Source: DATJJW01 sp035491935
GTDB taxonomy: Bacteria > Pseudomonadota > Alphaproteobacteria > ATCC43930 > CGMCC-115725
NCBI GenBank assembly: GCA_035491935.1
Contig: DATJJW010000274.1
Location: 1-35,397 of the forward strand
Direction of reading: 5' to 3'
Length of the DNA stretch: 35,397 bases
The notes under the pieces are model-generated. The model had not been told where the DNA came from. It saw nothing but the letters and a program-made list of their open reading frames with translations, and searched no databases. Shown here piece by piece: positions 1-9,769 of the stretch (its first letter is position 1; each line of letters starts with the position of its first letter). The translations under genes were made by a program, and so were the position numbers.

Positions 1-43
1 ACAGCACACCGCCGCCTACGCATCCCTTCCATTCAATCAACAA

Positions 44-55
44 TGTCAAAGAACA
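44..55 (-). promoter_or_regulatory. boxA-like antitermination element of the rRNA leader
   Basis: On the minus strand this reads TGTTCTTTGACA, followed by TTG. It matches the boxA-type element (NusB/S10 antitermination) found in alphaproteobacterial 16S leaders just ahead of the 16S gene. It lies about 75 bases downstream of the proposed rRNA start site. The family match is from memory of such leaders, not from a search. Confidence 0.65.
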
Positions 56-131
56 ATTCACCCCGCCGATGGCTTCAATCACAGCCCCTCAGGACCACTC
101 TCTCATCCACCCCGCCGAAGCGAGGGCCGGC

Positions 132-160
132 TTATAACCAAGCTTCCAAACCCGTGTCAA
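132..160 (-). promoter_or_regulatory. rRNA operon promoter reading out of the window
   Basis: On the minus strand a perfect -35 hexamer TTGACA (160-155) is separated by 17 bases from TTATAA (137-132); TATAAG at 18 bases is the other reading. Immediately upstream is a run rich in A and T (about 185-161), resembling an UP element that binds the RNA polymerase alpha subunit. Strong -35, ideal spacing, UP-like tract and the boxA further down all fit an rrn promoter. Confidence 0.75.
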
Positions 161-237
161 CAACCTTTTGAAAGTTTTTTTCGAAGGCCGAAAACCGTGC
201 CGGAAACCCGGACCGAGACAACGAAAACACTCATAAA

Positions 238-257
238 CCTAAGGCTATTTCCTTAGG
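238..257 (-). terminator. Small hairpin between clpB and the rRNA promoter
   Basis: A 7-base stem CCTAAGG / CCTTAGG encloses the loop CTATTT. On the minus strand it is followed by a T-rich stretch (TTTATGAGTGTTTTC), so it could act as a second terminator that keeps clpB transcription out of the rRNA promoter. The stem is short and the role is inferred. Confidence 0.35.
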
Positions 258-380
258 CTCCTGAGCGCCGTCGGCTTGTCTCGATGGCCAGAAGATGCGC
301 CGCCGCCCGCCGGCTGGCAAGTGAATTCCGATTATGACAAACGCATAACGGCCCCGCTTGCGAGAAGCTTGACGAGAATT

Positions 381-414
381 CGCCAGGGAAGGCCTGGAGC
401 GGCCTTCCCTGGCG
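381..414 (-). terminator. clpB terminator hairpin
   Basis: A perfect 14-base GC-rich stem (381-394 with 401-414) with a 6-base loop begins 8 bases after the clpB stop codon. On the minus strand the sequence after the stem is only mildly T-rich (AATTCTCGTC), so termination may be partly factor-assisted. Confidence 0.7.
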
Positions 415-422
415 GGGTCGTT

Positions 423-3011
<2,589 letters not shown>

Positions 3012-3082
3012 GTTTCTCCTTCCGGTGTCCGAAGCCCACCAAGGACAGCGCCGCGATAATCGCCGACGCTGCTACGGAAACA

Positions 3083-3111
3083 TATATGGAGGCGGCCCGA
3101 AGCGGCTCAAG
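3083..3111 (-). promoter_or_regulatory. Sigma-32 (RpoH) type heat-shock promoter of clpB
   Basis: On the minus strand CTTGAG (3111-3106) is followed after 14 bases by CTCCATATA (3091-3083). The known sigma-32 consensus is CTTGAA, 13-14 bases, CCCCATNTA, so only a couple of positions differ. The clpB start codon lies about 70 bases downstream. The -35 element sits 7 bases after the stop codon of the upstream aminotransferase gene. Confidence 0.75.
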
Positions 3112-3117
3112 CCCGCG

Positions 3118-4221
3118 TCAGCTATTGGCTTTCATGACTCTCGTGAAAGCCGCGGCAAAGGCCTGCCGGTCGACGGGTCTGCCGATGGTGACGCGGATGC
3201 AGCGATCGAGCGGCGGTGTGCCCGGCATGCGGATGAACACGGCCTCCTGTTCGATGAGCTTGGTCAATATTCGGCGTGCGCGTTCGGCATCGCCCATGTC
3301 GATGGCGACGAAATTGGTCGCCGATGGCAGCGCCTTCAAGCCGAATTCGGCGGCCAGCGCCTCGTATTCCCGCCGACCGCGAGCCACCTCGGCCACGATC
3401 GCGTCGACATGCGCCTGGTCCTCGATCGACGCCAAGGCCGCCGCCAACGAGACACGGCTCATGCCGAAATGATTGCGGAGCCGGTCGAGCGGCCGGATGG
3501 TCGCGGGATCGCCATAGGCATATCCCACGCGCAACCCGGCCAAGCCTTGTGCCTTGGAGAAGGTGCGCAGCCGCACCAGGCGCGGATCGGCAATTCCCTC
3601 TTGCGGAATCGAGCCCGCCGGCGCGAAATCGGCATAGGCCTCGTCCAGCAATAGCAATGTCTGCGGCGGCAATGCCGCCAACAGCGCCATCTGGGCCTCG
3701 GTACTGACCCAGGATCCCGTTGGGTTGTCCGGGTTGGAGAGGTAGACGATCGCCGCATCCTCGCGCCGCGCCGCCTCGGCCAACGCGGCGAGGTCATTGG
3801 CGAAATCGCGATAGGGCGCGGTGACCAGGCGACAGCCATAGCCATGCACGTGATAGGTGAAGGTCGGATAGCCCCCGGTCGACATGACCACTGGGGCGCC
3901 AGGAGCCCCGTAAGCTCGTACGAACAGGCCCAGAAGCTCATCTATGCCGCCGCCCAGCACGATGTGGTCGAGGCCGACACCGTGGCGCCGGGCCAACGCC
4001 TGGCGAAGCTCCCAGCCCTCCGGATCGGCATAGAGGCCACTTGTCATGGCGGCCTGGCCGATCGCCGCCAATACATGCGGCGACATGCCGAACAGGCTCT
4101 CGTTGGCGCCGAGGCGCGGGTCGAGCACCTGGCCCAGCCTACGCTCGATCGTCTCCGGCCCGACGAAGGGCACAGTCGGCGACAAGGCCTCGACCAAGGG
4201 GGTCAGGCGCGGTCCGGTCAT
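3118..4221 (-). CDS. PLP-dependent aminotransferase, histidinol-phosphate aminotransferase-like
   Basis: This 367-residue protein belongs to fold-type I aminotransferases (class I/II). It transfers an amino group using pyridoxal phosphate. Visible signatures are NPDNPTG (163-169), LLDEAY with the cofactor-pyridine aspartate D193, the lysine that binds PLP in TFSKAQGLAG (K223), and the arginine in LRVGY. It resembles HisC in length and motifs, but the neighbours are tatA and clpB rather than histidine genes, so the true substrate could be another amino or keto acid. The ATG start has only a weak ribosome binding site. It lies 51 bases after tatA on the same strand and is probably cotranscribed with it. 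Confidence 0.8.
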   Translation of the reverse strand: MTGPRLTPLVEALSPTVPFVGPETIERRLGQVLDPRLGANESLFGMSPHVLAAIGQAAMTSGLYADPEGWELRQALARRHGVGLDHIVLGGGIDELLGLFVRAYGAPGAPVVMSTGGYPTFTYHVHGYGCRLVTAPYRDFANDLAALAEAARREDAAIVYLSNPDNPTGSWVSTEAQMALLAALPPQTLLLLDEAYADFAPAGSIPQEGIADPRLVRLRTFSKAQGLAGLRVGYAYGDPATIRPLDRLRNHFGMSRVSLAAALASIEDQAHVDAIVAEVARGRREYEALAAEFGLKALPSATNFVAIDMGDAERARRILTKLIEQEAVFIRMPGTPPLDRCIRVTIGRPVDRQAFAAAFTRVMKANS

Positions 4222-4272
4222 GACTGGATCAGATCGATGGCGGGCTGGGGCCCGGTCATTCCTTGAGCCGTA

Positions 4273-4524
4273 TCAGTCCTTGTGGGGCTCGGTAACGACC
4301 GGCTGACCGGCAGCTTGCCCCGCGGGCTGGCCCTGGAAACCGCTATTGTCGGCGGTCTTGGCGTTGTTGGCCAGCTTGGCCTCATCCTCGTCGTTCAAGC
4401 CCTTCTTGAACGCCTTGATGCCCTTGGCGAAGTCGCCCATCACATTGGTGATACGACCGCTACCGAACAGCAGCAACACGACCGCCAGAATGATGACCCA
4501 GTGAAACAGACTAAGAGAACCCAT
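4273..4524 (-). CDS. tatA: Sec-independent translocase protein TatA
   Basis: TatA oligomerises in the inner membrane to form the pore used by the twin-arginine export system for folded proteins. The 83 residues show the standard layout: a short periplasmic N-terminus, one membrane helix (about 5-20), the FGSGR hinge, an amphipathic helix ending FKKGL, then a polar, disordered tail. I chose the ATG at 4524 because AGGA lies 9 bases upstream. The in-frame TTG three codons earlier has that AGGA directly against it. tatB and tatC, often the next genes, are not here. The following gene is an aminotransferase. Confidence 0.92.
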   Translation of the reverse strand: MGSLSLFHWVIILAVVLLLFGSGRITNVMGDFAKGIKAFKKGLNDEDEAKLANNAKTADNSGFQGQPAGQAAGQPVVTEPHKD

Positions 4525-4552
4525 GAGATGCAATCCTGTTGATCATCCATTC

Positions 4553-4581
4553 ATTATAGCAGCACCGCCGGGGCTGGTCAC
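4553..4581 (-). promoter_or_regulatory. Sigma-70 type promoter of tatA
   Basis: On the minus strand GTGACC (4581-4576, four of six matches to TTGACA) is separated by 17 bases from a perfect TATAAT (4558-4553). The tatA ATG follows 28 bases downstream, which suits a short leader. Confidence 0.6.
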
Positions 4582-4722
4582 TGTTTCCTCACTCCCTGTA
4601 AACCGGAAGAGGCCGCCTGTCATGCCCCATCTCGACCTGACCCGGCTCGACTTGGGGATACCGCGCCGACAGGTCCATGATCATGCGCGCCACGCCCACA
4701 GGCAATTAACCGCTTCTTCAGC

Positions 4723-6699
4723 GTGCTCCCACCAAAGATGCTCTCCCCAAGAAGACGTTTTTCCGCACCCATGCCTGCCGCGCCGCGCCCTTCGCAGCCC
4801 CCGTCCCAGCCCCCATCTCAGCCATCGTCGGCGCATCTCGTCGTCCTCGGCCTGATTTTCTTCGTCTCGGCCTTCGGCGGCATCTATCTGACCAAGATCG
4901 CCGGCGCCATCGCGGTGCTGTGGTTCGCCACGGGCTTCCTGACCGCGGTCCTGCTCGACAGCCCGCATCGCCACTGGCCGGCCTATATCGGGGTCTGCTA
5001 CGTCGTGAACGTGATCGCGGGCATGTTGAACGGCGACGATATCGCCGCCGCCCTGGCCCTGGGGCTTTGCGCCGTTTTCGAGGCGCCGATGGTTGCGATG
5101 GCGCTGAAGCCCCGGCACAGCTGCGCGCGGATCAATCTCTTCGCCCCCGAAACCATGCTCAAGGCCGGCATGGCCATGACGCTCGCCGCCGGCGCCGCCG
5201 CGGCTGCCGGCTCGGCGATGCTGCGCGGCATGCTGGGCATCCCTTTCGGAGCGGCGCTTCCTTACTGGTGGATGGCCGATCTGTTGGGTCTCGCCTTGGT
5301 GACGCCACTCGTGCTGGTCATCCGGCGGCGCGAGCTGAACAATCTATTCCAGCCCCGGACGATCGGTCGGACACTGCTGGTCCTGGGCCTTGCCATCGCC
5401 GTCACCGTCGGGGTGTTCAACCAAAAGAACATGCCGCTGCTCTTTATGGTGTTCCCGCCGATGATCCTGGCCGCCTTCCGGCTGGGCTCGGCTGGCAACG
5501 CGCTCGCCGTCTGCCTGGTCAGCGCCACCGCCATCCTGTTCACCCTGGAGCATAACGGCCCGATACAGCTGATGCCCGGGCCGCAGTCGACCCGCATCCT
5601 CTATCTGCAGGTCTTCCTGGTCCTGGTCATGCTGACGACCTTTCCGGTGGCGGCGGTGGTCGAGGCGCGTCAACGCCTGCTCCAGGCGCTGAGGCTCAAT
5701 GAAAAGCGCTATCGGCTGCTGGCCGATAATGCCGGCGACGCCATCCTGCATCTCGGGCTGGATGGCAGCCATCATTATATCTCCCCGGGCCTCACCGAAA
5801 TCCTCGGCTGGAATACGGACGACCTCGTGGGCGGCGTCATCACCGACCATGTCCACCCCGACCATGTCTGGCACGTGCAGAACGTGCTGGCGAGCTTGGC
5901 CGCCGGTACCGAGCGCGAGGTCTTGAGCTATATGAGCCTGTCGAAGCGCGGGACCTATGTCTGGATCGAGACCGGCTTCAGCCTGATCCGCGACCCCGCC
6001 ACCGGCGATCCGGGCGAAATCGTCGCCATCATCCGCGACGTCTCGGCACGCAAGCAGATCGAGGAACGCCTGGCCGAAGCCAACCGCCATCTGGAGATGC
6101 TGGCCTCGACCGACAGCTTGACCGGCATCGCCAACCGCCGCCGCTTCGACGCCTTCCTCGCCGAGGAATGGCGGCGCAGCATGCGTTCCGGCACGCCGAT
6201 CGCCTTGTTGCTGATCGACATCGACTGGTTCAAGGCATTCAACGATTTCTACGGCCATCGGCTGGGTGACGATTGCCTGCGCTCGGTGGCGACTGCCGTG
6301 GCACAGATGGCGCGCCGTCCGGGCGACCTCGCCGCCCGTTATGGCGGCGAAGAATTCGCCTTGATCCTGGGCGAGACCGATGCTGGCGGCGCCGCGGTGA
6401 TCGCCAAGCTTCTGGCCGAGCGCATCAATACGCTGCGCATCGCCCATGGCGGCGGTGTCCCGGGCGGCGGTGTCCCAGGCGGCGGTGTCCCAGGCGGCAG
6501 CGAAGACGGCATCGTCACGGTCAGCATCGGCCTCACCAGCATGATTCCGGGCTTCAGCCAGCCGGACACTACGCTGGTCGAGGCGGCCGACCGTGCGCTC
6601 TACGAGGCCAAGGGCAGCGGGCGCAATTGCGTTCGGGTTCATCCGCTGGCCTATGGCCGCGGAGCCGAATCCGAGAAGCGTTCGAGCGCATCCGTTTGA
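4723..6699 (+). CDS. Membrane diguanylate cyclase with MASE1, PAS and GGDEF domains
   Basis: This protein should make cyclic di-GMP from two GTP in response to a signal sensed at the membrane. Residues about 36-315 form a MASE1-like sensor with about eight membrane helices, about 324-445 a PAS domain, and about 460-640 a GGDEF domain. The active-site loop is GGEEF (541-545). The product-inhibition I-site RPGD (532-535) stands five residues before it. No EAL domain is present. A run of GGGVP repeats sits in a loop near residues 576-592. The start is uncertain: GTG at 4723, ATG at 4738 and ATG at 4771 are all in frame without a clear ribosome binding site. It is divergent from tatA. Confidence 0.9.
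   Translation: MLPPKMLSPRRRFSAPMPAAPRPSQPPSQPPSQPSSAHLVVLGLIFFVSAFGGIYLTKIAGAIAVLWFATGFLTAVLLDSPHRHWPAYIGVCYVVNVIAGMLNGDDIAAALALGLCAVFEAPMVAMALKPRHSCARINLFAPETMLKAGMAMTLAAGAAAAAGSAMLRGMLGIPFGAALPYWWMADLLGLALVTPLVLVIRRRELNNLFQPRTIGRTLLVLGLAIAVTVGVFNQKNMPLLFMVFPPMILAAFRLGSAGNALAVCLVSATAILFTLEHNGPIQLMPGPQSTRILYLQVFLVLVMLTTFPVAAVVEARQRLLQALRLNEKRYRLLADNAGDAILHLGLDGSHHYISPGLTEILGWNTDDLVGGVITDHVHPDHVWHVQNVLASLAAGTEREVLSYMSLSKRGTYVWIETGFSLIRDPATGDPGEIVAIIRDVSARKQIEERLAEANRHLEMLASTDSLTGIANRRRFDAFLAEEWRRSMRSGTPIALLLIDIDWFKAFNDFYGHRLGDDCLRSVATAVAQMARRPGDLAARYGGEEFALILGETDAGGAAVIAKLLAERINTLRIAHGGGVPGGGVPGGGVPGGSEDGIVTVSIGLTSMIPGFSQPDTTLVEAADRALYEAKGSGRNCVRVHPLAYGRGAESEKRSSASV
6448..6498 (+). repeat. 15-base tandem repeat inside the GGDEF domain gene
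   Basis: Three copies of a 15-base unit (GGCGGCGGTGTCCCR) run head to tail at 6448-6462, 6463-6477 and 6478-6492, followed by a partial copy. They encode GGGVP three times. Copies two and three are identical and the first differs only at its last base. The unit length keeps the reading frame, so copy number could change without breaking the gene. Confidence 0.9.
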
Positions 6700-6703
6700 A
6701 ATA

Positions 6704-6717
6704 GGTACGTCCGTACC
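6704..6717. repeat. Short palindrome upstream of the nuclease-like gene
   Basis: GGTACG and CGTACC flank a 2-base centre between the cyclase stop and the next gene start, 39 bases ahead of its ATG. It could be an operator or just a short hairpin; there is no T run after it. Confidence 0.4.
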
Positions 6718-6755
6718 ATAGCTGCGGCGCACAATACGATGTAGCATGCGCCCCC

Positions 6756-7502
6756 ATGCCCAAACGGACTGCCCTGCTTTTCGGATTGGCCGTCCTGCTG
6801 GCCGCGCTCGGCCTTTGGCTCGGCCTCAAATCGCCTCCCTCGCCGCAACCGGCCGTGGTTGCGATCGCCCCCATGGCGCCGGCACCGCCCGCACCGCCGT
6901 CGGCGCCGAAGCCGGAGCCCTCCAAGACGGAGGCTCCCAAGCCGGCCCCGTTGCCTGCCCTGCCCACGGTCAACGTCGCGACCGTGCCGATCCATGCACC
7001 GCCCGCCGAATCGGCGGCGCCGGCAGGCCGGCCGCTCGATCTGCGCAAATTCGAGGCCACCCTGCGGCAGGGCGCCGCCACGACGGCCCACCCTGCCGTG
7101 ACGGCTGCCCAGACGACAAAAGGCGGCGCCGCACCGCGTGAGATCAGCGGGCCGGCGCGGGTCACCAGCGCCACCGGCCTTATCGTCGGCGGCGTGCCGG
7201 TCGAGCTCTACGGCATCGAACATGTCACCGCGGGCGATCGCTGCGGCGGCGGCAGCTGCGAACAGGCGGCGATCGAGGCCCTGCAAGCCCGGCTGTCCCG
7301 GGGCAGCGTCTCCTGTCGTTCGCCCCGGCGCAATCTGGGTGTCGTGGCCTTCGCGATCTGCCTCGACAGCAGCGGCGTCGATCTCGGCGGCATGCTGGTC
7401 GGCGACGGGCTGGCACTCGCGAACCGGCGGGAAAGCAAGGATTACGTTGGCGCCGAACGGGTCGCACGCGATCTGCGCCATGGATTATGGCAATCACGTT
7501 AG
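6756..7502 (+). CDS. Membrane-anchored protein with a degenerate thermonuclease-like domain
   Basis: The 248 residues consist of one N-terminal membrane helix (about 5-24), a proline/alanine-rich linker (about 26-130), and a C-terminal domain (about 133-248) whose spacing follows the staphylococcal nuclease (TNase) fold: GVPVELYGIE, a CxxxxxxxC pair, CEQAAIEAL, and the final AERVARDLRHGLW. The usual catalytic positions appear changed: the arginine of RLxGID is glutamate here (ELYGIE), the following D-x-P-E is absent, and the GR of the second catalytic arginine reads GV (NLGVVAF). I infer a non-catalytic binding or structural domain in the periplasm. It starts at an ATG 56 bases after the cyclase gene. 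Confidence 0.65.
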   Translation: MPKRTALLFGLAVLLAALGLWLGLKSPPSPQPAVVAIAPMAPAPPAPPSAPKPEPSKTEAPKPAPLPALPTVNVATVPIHAPPAESAAPAGRPLDLRKFEATLRQGAATTAHPAVTAAQTTKGGAAPREISGPARVTSATGLIVGGVPVELYGIEHVTAGDRCGGGSCEQAAIEALQARLSRGSVSCRSPRRNLGVVAFAICLDSSGVDLGGMLVGDGLALANRRESKDYVGAERVARDLRHGLWQSR

Positions 7503-7631
7503 GCCGTCATTCGGCATCCCGCGATTGCACTCGCCGCGAAATGCCGCTAAGCCCGGTCTGCTTGCCGCGCCTCAGACGCGGATGGCAGCATGAACCTTCC
7601 AAACCCGACGATTTGACAAACGAACGACAGC

Positions 7632-8351
7632 ATGTGCGCCGAGCTGGTTAGGACAGATAGCTTTCCGGTCATCACCGTTCGAGTCGAGGACCATGCCGAT
7701 CCCAATTTCGAAGGGCGGCTGGCCGAACAGATCGCGCGTCATCCAGGCTTCTTCGCCAATGCGCCGGTCGTGATGGATCTGGAGAATACGAGCGGGCTGG
7801 CCACAGCTGACGCCTTCCATGCGCTGCGCCGGCTGTTCAAGCGCCAGCACATGATTGCCGTCGGCATCGTCAACGGCAATGGCACGCAGATTCGCGCTGC
7901 GATGAATGCCGATCTGGCAAGCTTCCGGACCAACGGGGCCGCGGAACCCGCGCCGCGCGAGATACCCGATACGCCACGGCCGGTCCTCGCCCCGGCGCAG
8001 GATTCCCTGCCGCTGGGCGATGAGGGCCGGACACGAATCGTGACGCTGCCGGTGCGCTCCGGCACGCAGATCTACGCGCGCGGCGGCGACCTCATCATCA
8101 TGAACTCGGTCAGCCCCGGCGCCGAGATCATCGCCGACGGACATATCCACGTCTATGGCGCGCTACGCGGCCGCGCCATCGCCGGCGCCAATGGCGACCA
8201 ATCCGCGCGTATCTTCACCAACCGACTCGAAGCGGAATTGCTGTGCATTGCCGGGCAATACCTGACCCGGGATGCGATCGAGAGCAAATTCGTCGGGCAA
8301 TTCGTCCAGGTGAGCCTGGACGGCGAAGATTTGGTCATCGCCAAAATCTGA
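7632..8351 (+). CDS. minC: Septum site-determining protein MinC
   Basis: MinC blocks FtsZ polymerisation away from midcell and is brought to the membrane by MinD. The 239 residues show an N-terminal FtsZ-inhibiting domain (about 1-100), a proline-rich linker (about 105-130) and the C-terminal beta-helix that dimerises and binds MinD. The latter has the signatures RSGTQIYARGGDLI, VSPGAEIIADG and HVYGALRGRAIAG. The length is normal. The ATG at 7632 has no obvious Shine-Dalgarno sequence. minD follows after 239 bases, a wide gap for this operon. Confidence 0.95.
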   Translation: MCAELVRTDSFPVITVRVEDHADPNFEGRLAEQIARHPGFFANAPVVMDLENTSGLATADAFHALRRLFKRQHMIAVGIVNGNGTQIRAAMNADLASFRTNGAAEPAPREIPDTPRPVLAPAQDSLPLGDEGRTRIVTLPVRSGTQIYARGGDLIIMNSVSPGAEIIADGHIHVYGALRGRAIAGANGDQSARIFTNRLEAELLCIAGQYLTRDAIESKFVGQFVQVSLDGEDLVIAKI

Positions 8352-8590
8352 GGGATTCCGCGGAGTTACACCCGCCGGCGCCATCCGTCGACAGGGCAGG
8401 CACCCGCCGTTCCAGCACTTTGGAAATATCTGGTTAAAATGTCTGGTTGCCTGGGCCATCCAGGCAGGTTAACGGTGTCTTGTCGGCTTTTATGACATCG
8501 GGGTTGCGGTCTGGCCTAATTGTGGTGCTGGCCTGCCCGATCACCTTCCGGCACCATCGAAACCAATGACCCTCGGGGGAGGATCGTTTT

Positions 8591-9403
8591 TTGGCAAAGG
8601 TCATCACCGTCACTTCCGGTAAGGGCGGCGTGGGCAAGACGACCAGTTCTGCCGCCATCTCCACCGGTTTGGCTCAGCGCGGGAAAAAGACCGTCGTCAT
8701 CGATTTCGACGTCGGCCTGCGTAACCTCGACCTGATCATGGGTGTCGAGCGCCGGGTCGTCTATGACTTCATCAACGTCATCAACGGCGACGCCAACCTC
8801 AATCAGGCACTGATTAAGGATAAGCGCGTCGACAACCTCTACATCTTCCCGACATCGCAGACACGCGACAAGGACGCGCTGCGCAAGGAAGGTGTCGAGC
8901 GGGTGATCGATGAACTGCGCGACAATTTCGATTTCATCGTCTGCGACAGCCCGGCCGGCATCGAACATGGCGCACTGACCGCGCTCTACCATGCAGACGC
9001 GGCGATCATCGTCACCAATCCGGAAGTCTCCTCAGTACGCGACAGCGACCGCATCCTCGGCATGCTGGCCTCGCGCTCGCGCCGGGCGGAACGCAATGAA
9101 TCCCCGGTCGAGGAATTTCTGCTTATCTCCCGTTACTCGCCGGAACGCGCGGAGCGCGGCGAGATGATGACGCTGGAGGATGTGCAGGAGATCCTGTCCG
9201 TGCCGCTGATCGGCGTCATCCCGGAATCGGAAGCTGTGCTGCGTGCCTCCAACACCGGCATGCCGGTGATCCTCGACACCGAGAGCCCGGCCGGCAAGGC
9301 CTATGACGACGCGGTGGCCCGTTTCCTCGGCGAGAAGCGCGAGATGCGCTTCATCAAGCCCGAGAAGAAAGGCCTGTTCCGCAGCCTGTTCGGAAAAGCC
9401 TGA
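8591..9403 (+). CDS. minD: Septum site-determining ATPase MinD
   Basis: MinD is the membrane-binding ATPase of the Min oscillator and recruits MinC. The 270 residues begin MAKVITVTSGKGGVGKTT, the deviant Walker A with its signature lysine. They contain the DFDVGLRNLD and CDSPAGIE motifs and end in an amphipathic membrane-targeting helix (GLFRSLFGKA). The start codon is TTG at 8591. It is well supported because GGGGGAGGA lies 8 bases upstream and the protein family begins at exactly this residue. The stop overlaps the minE start by one base (TGATG), implying coupled translation. Confidence 0.97.
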   Translation: MAKVITVTSGKGGVGKTTSSAAISTGLAQRGKKTVVIDFDVGLRNLDLIMGVERRVVYDFINVINGDANLNQALIKDKRVDNLYIFPTSQTRDKDALRKEGVERVIDELRDNFDFIVCDSPAGIEHGALTALYHADAAIIVTNPEVSSVRDSDRILGMLASRSRRAERNESPVEEFLLISRYSPERAERGEMMTLEDVQEILSVPLIGVIPESEAVLRASNTGMPVILDTESPAGKAYDDAVARFLGEKREMRFIKPEKKGLFRSLFGKA

Positions 9404-9753
9404 TGAGCATCCTCTCTCGCCTGTTCGGAGCGAAGAAACCGGCCACCGCGTCCGTGGCCAAGGAAAGGCTGCAGATCGTCCTCGCCCATGAGCGCGGCCG
9501 GCGGGATGCGCCCGACTTCCTGCCCGTGCTGCAGCAGGAACTGCTGGCGGTCGTCGCCAAGTACTTCCACGTTCAGGACGAAATGATCAAGATCCAGGTC
9601 GAACGCTCTGGCGAGACCTCGGTGCTGGAGATCAACGTCGAACTGGACAAGGCGCGCATCAAGCCGCGCGGGGAAGCCGCTGCCAAGGAGCAGGAAAAGG
9701 AAAAAGAAGAGGAGAAGAAGGCGAAGGAAACCTCTTCCGCCTCCGAGACCTAG
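9403..9753 (+). CDS. minE: Cell division topological specificity factor MinE
   Basis: MinE stimulates MinD ATPase activity and drives pole-to-pole oscillation, freeing midcell for FtsZ. The 116 residues show the N-terminal membrane-binding helix (MSILSRLFG), the anti-MinCD segment (KERLQIVLAHERG) and the dimerisation domain (residues about 35-85). The last 30 residues are an unusually charged lysine/glutamate tail beyond the usual core, about 88 residues in well-known homologues. The ATG overlaps the minD stop codon by one base. Confidence 0.96.
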   Translation: MSILSRLFGAKKPATASVAKERLQIVLAHERGRRDAPDFLPVLQQELLAVVAKYFHVQDEMIKIQVERSGETSVLEINVELDKARIKPRGEAAAKEQEKEKEEEKKAKETSSASET

Positions 9754-9769
9754 CCACGCCGGGTAGCCC

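Larger units (their letters stand above)
1..380 (-). other. Gene-free stretch holding the rRNA operon promoter and leader
   Basis: No protein gene is supported here. Read on the minus strand, the stretch contains in order a small hairpin (257-238), an A/T-rich block (about 185-161), an rRNA-type promoter (160-132) and a leader with a boxA-like element (55-44), running off the window at base 1. This arrangement is the known start of alphaproteobacterial rRNA operons. The 16S gene itself is not in the window, so the operon is inferred. An 89-codon open frame at 276-545 on the plus strand lies across the clpB terminator and the clpB 3' end and is not credible. Confidence 0.7.

Noticed and set aside
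5344..6747. 467-codon minus-strand frame opposite the diguanylate cyclase
   Set aside because: It mirrors the cyclase codons, has no recognisable domain and lacks a ribosome binding site; the cyclase frame carries complete motifs.
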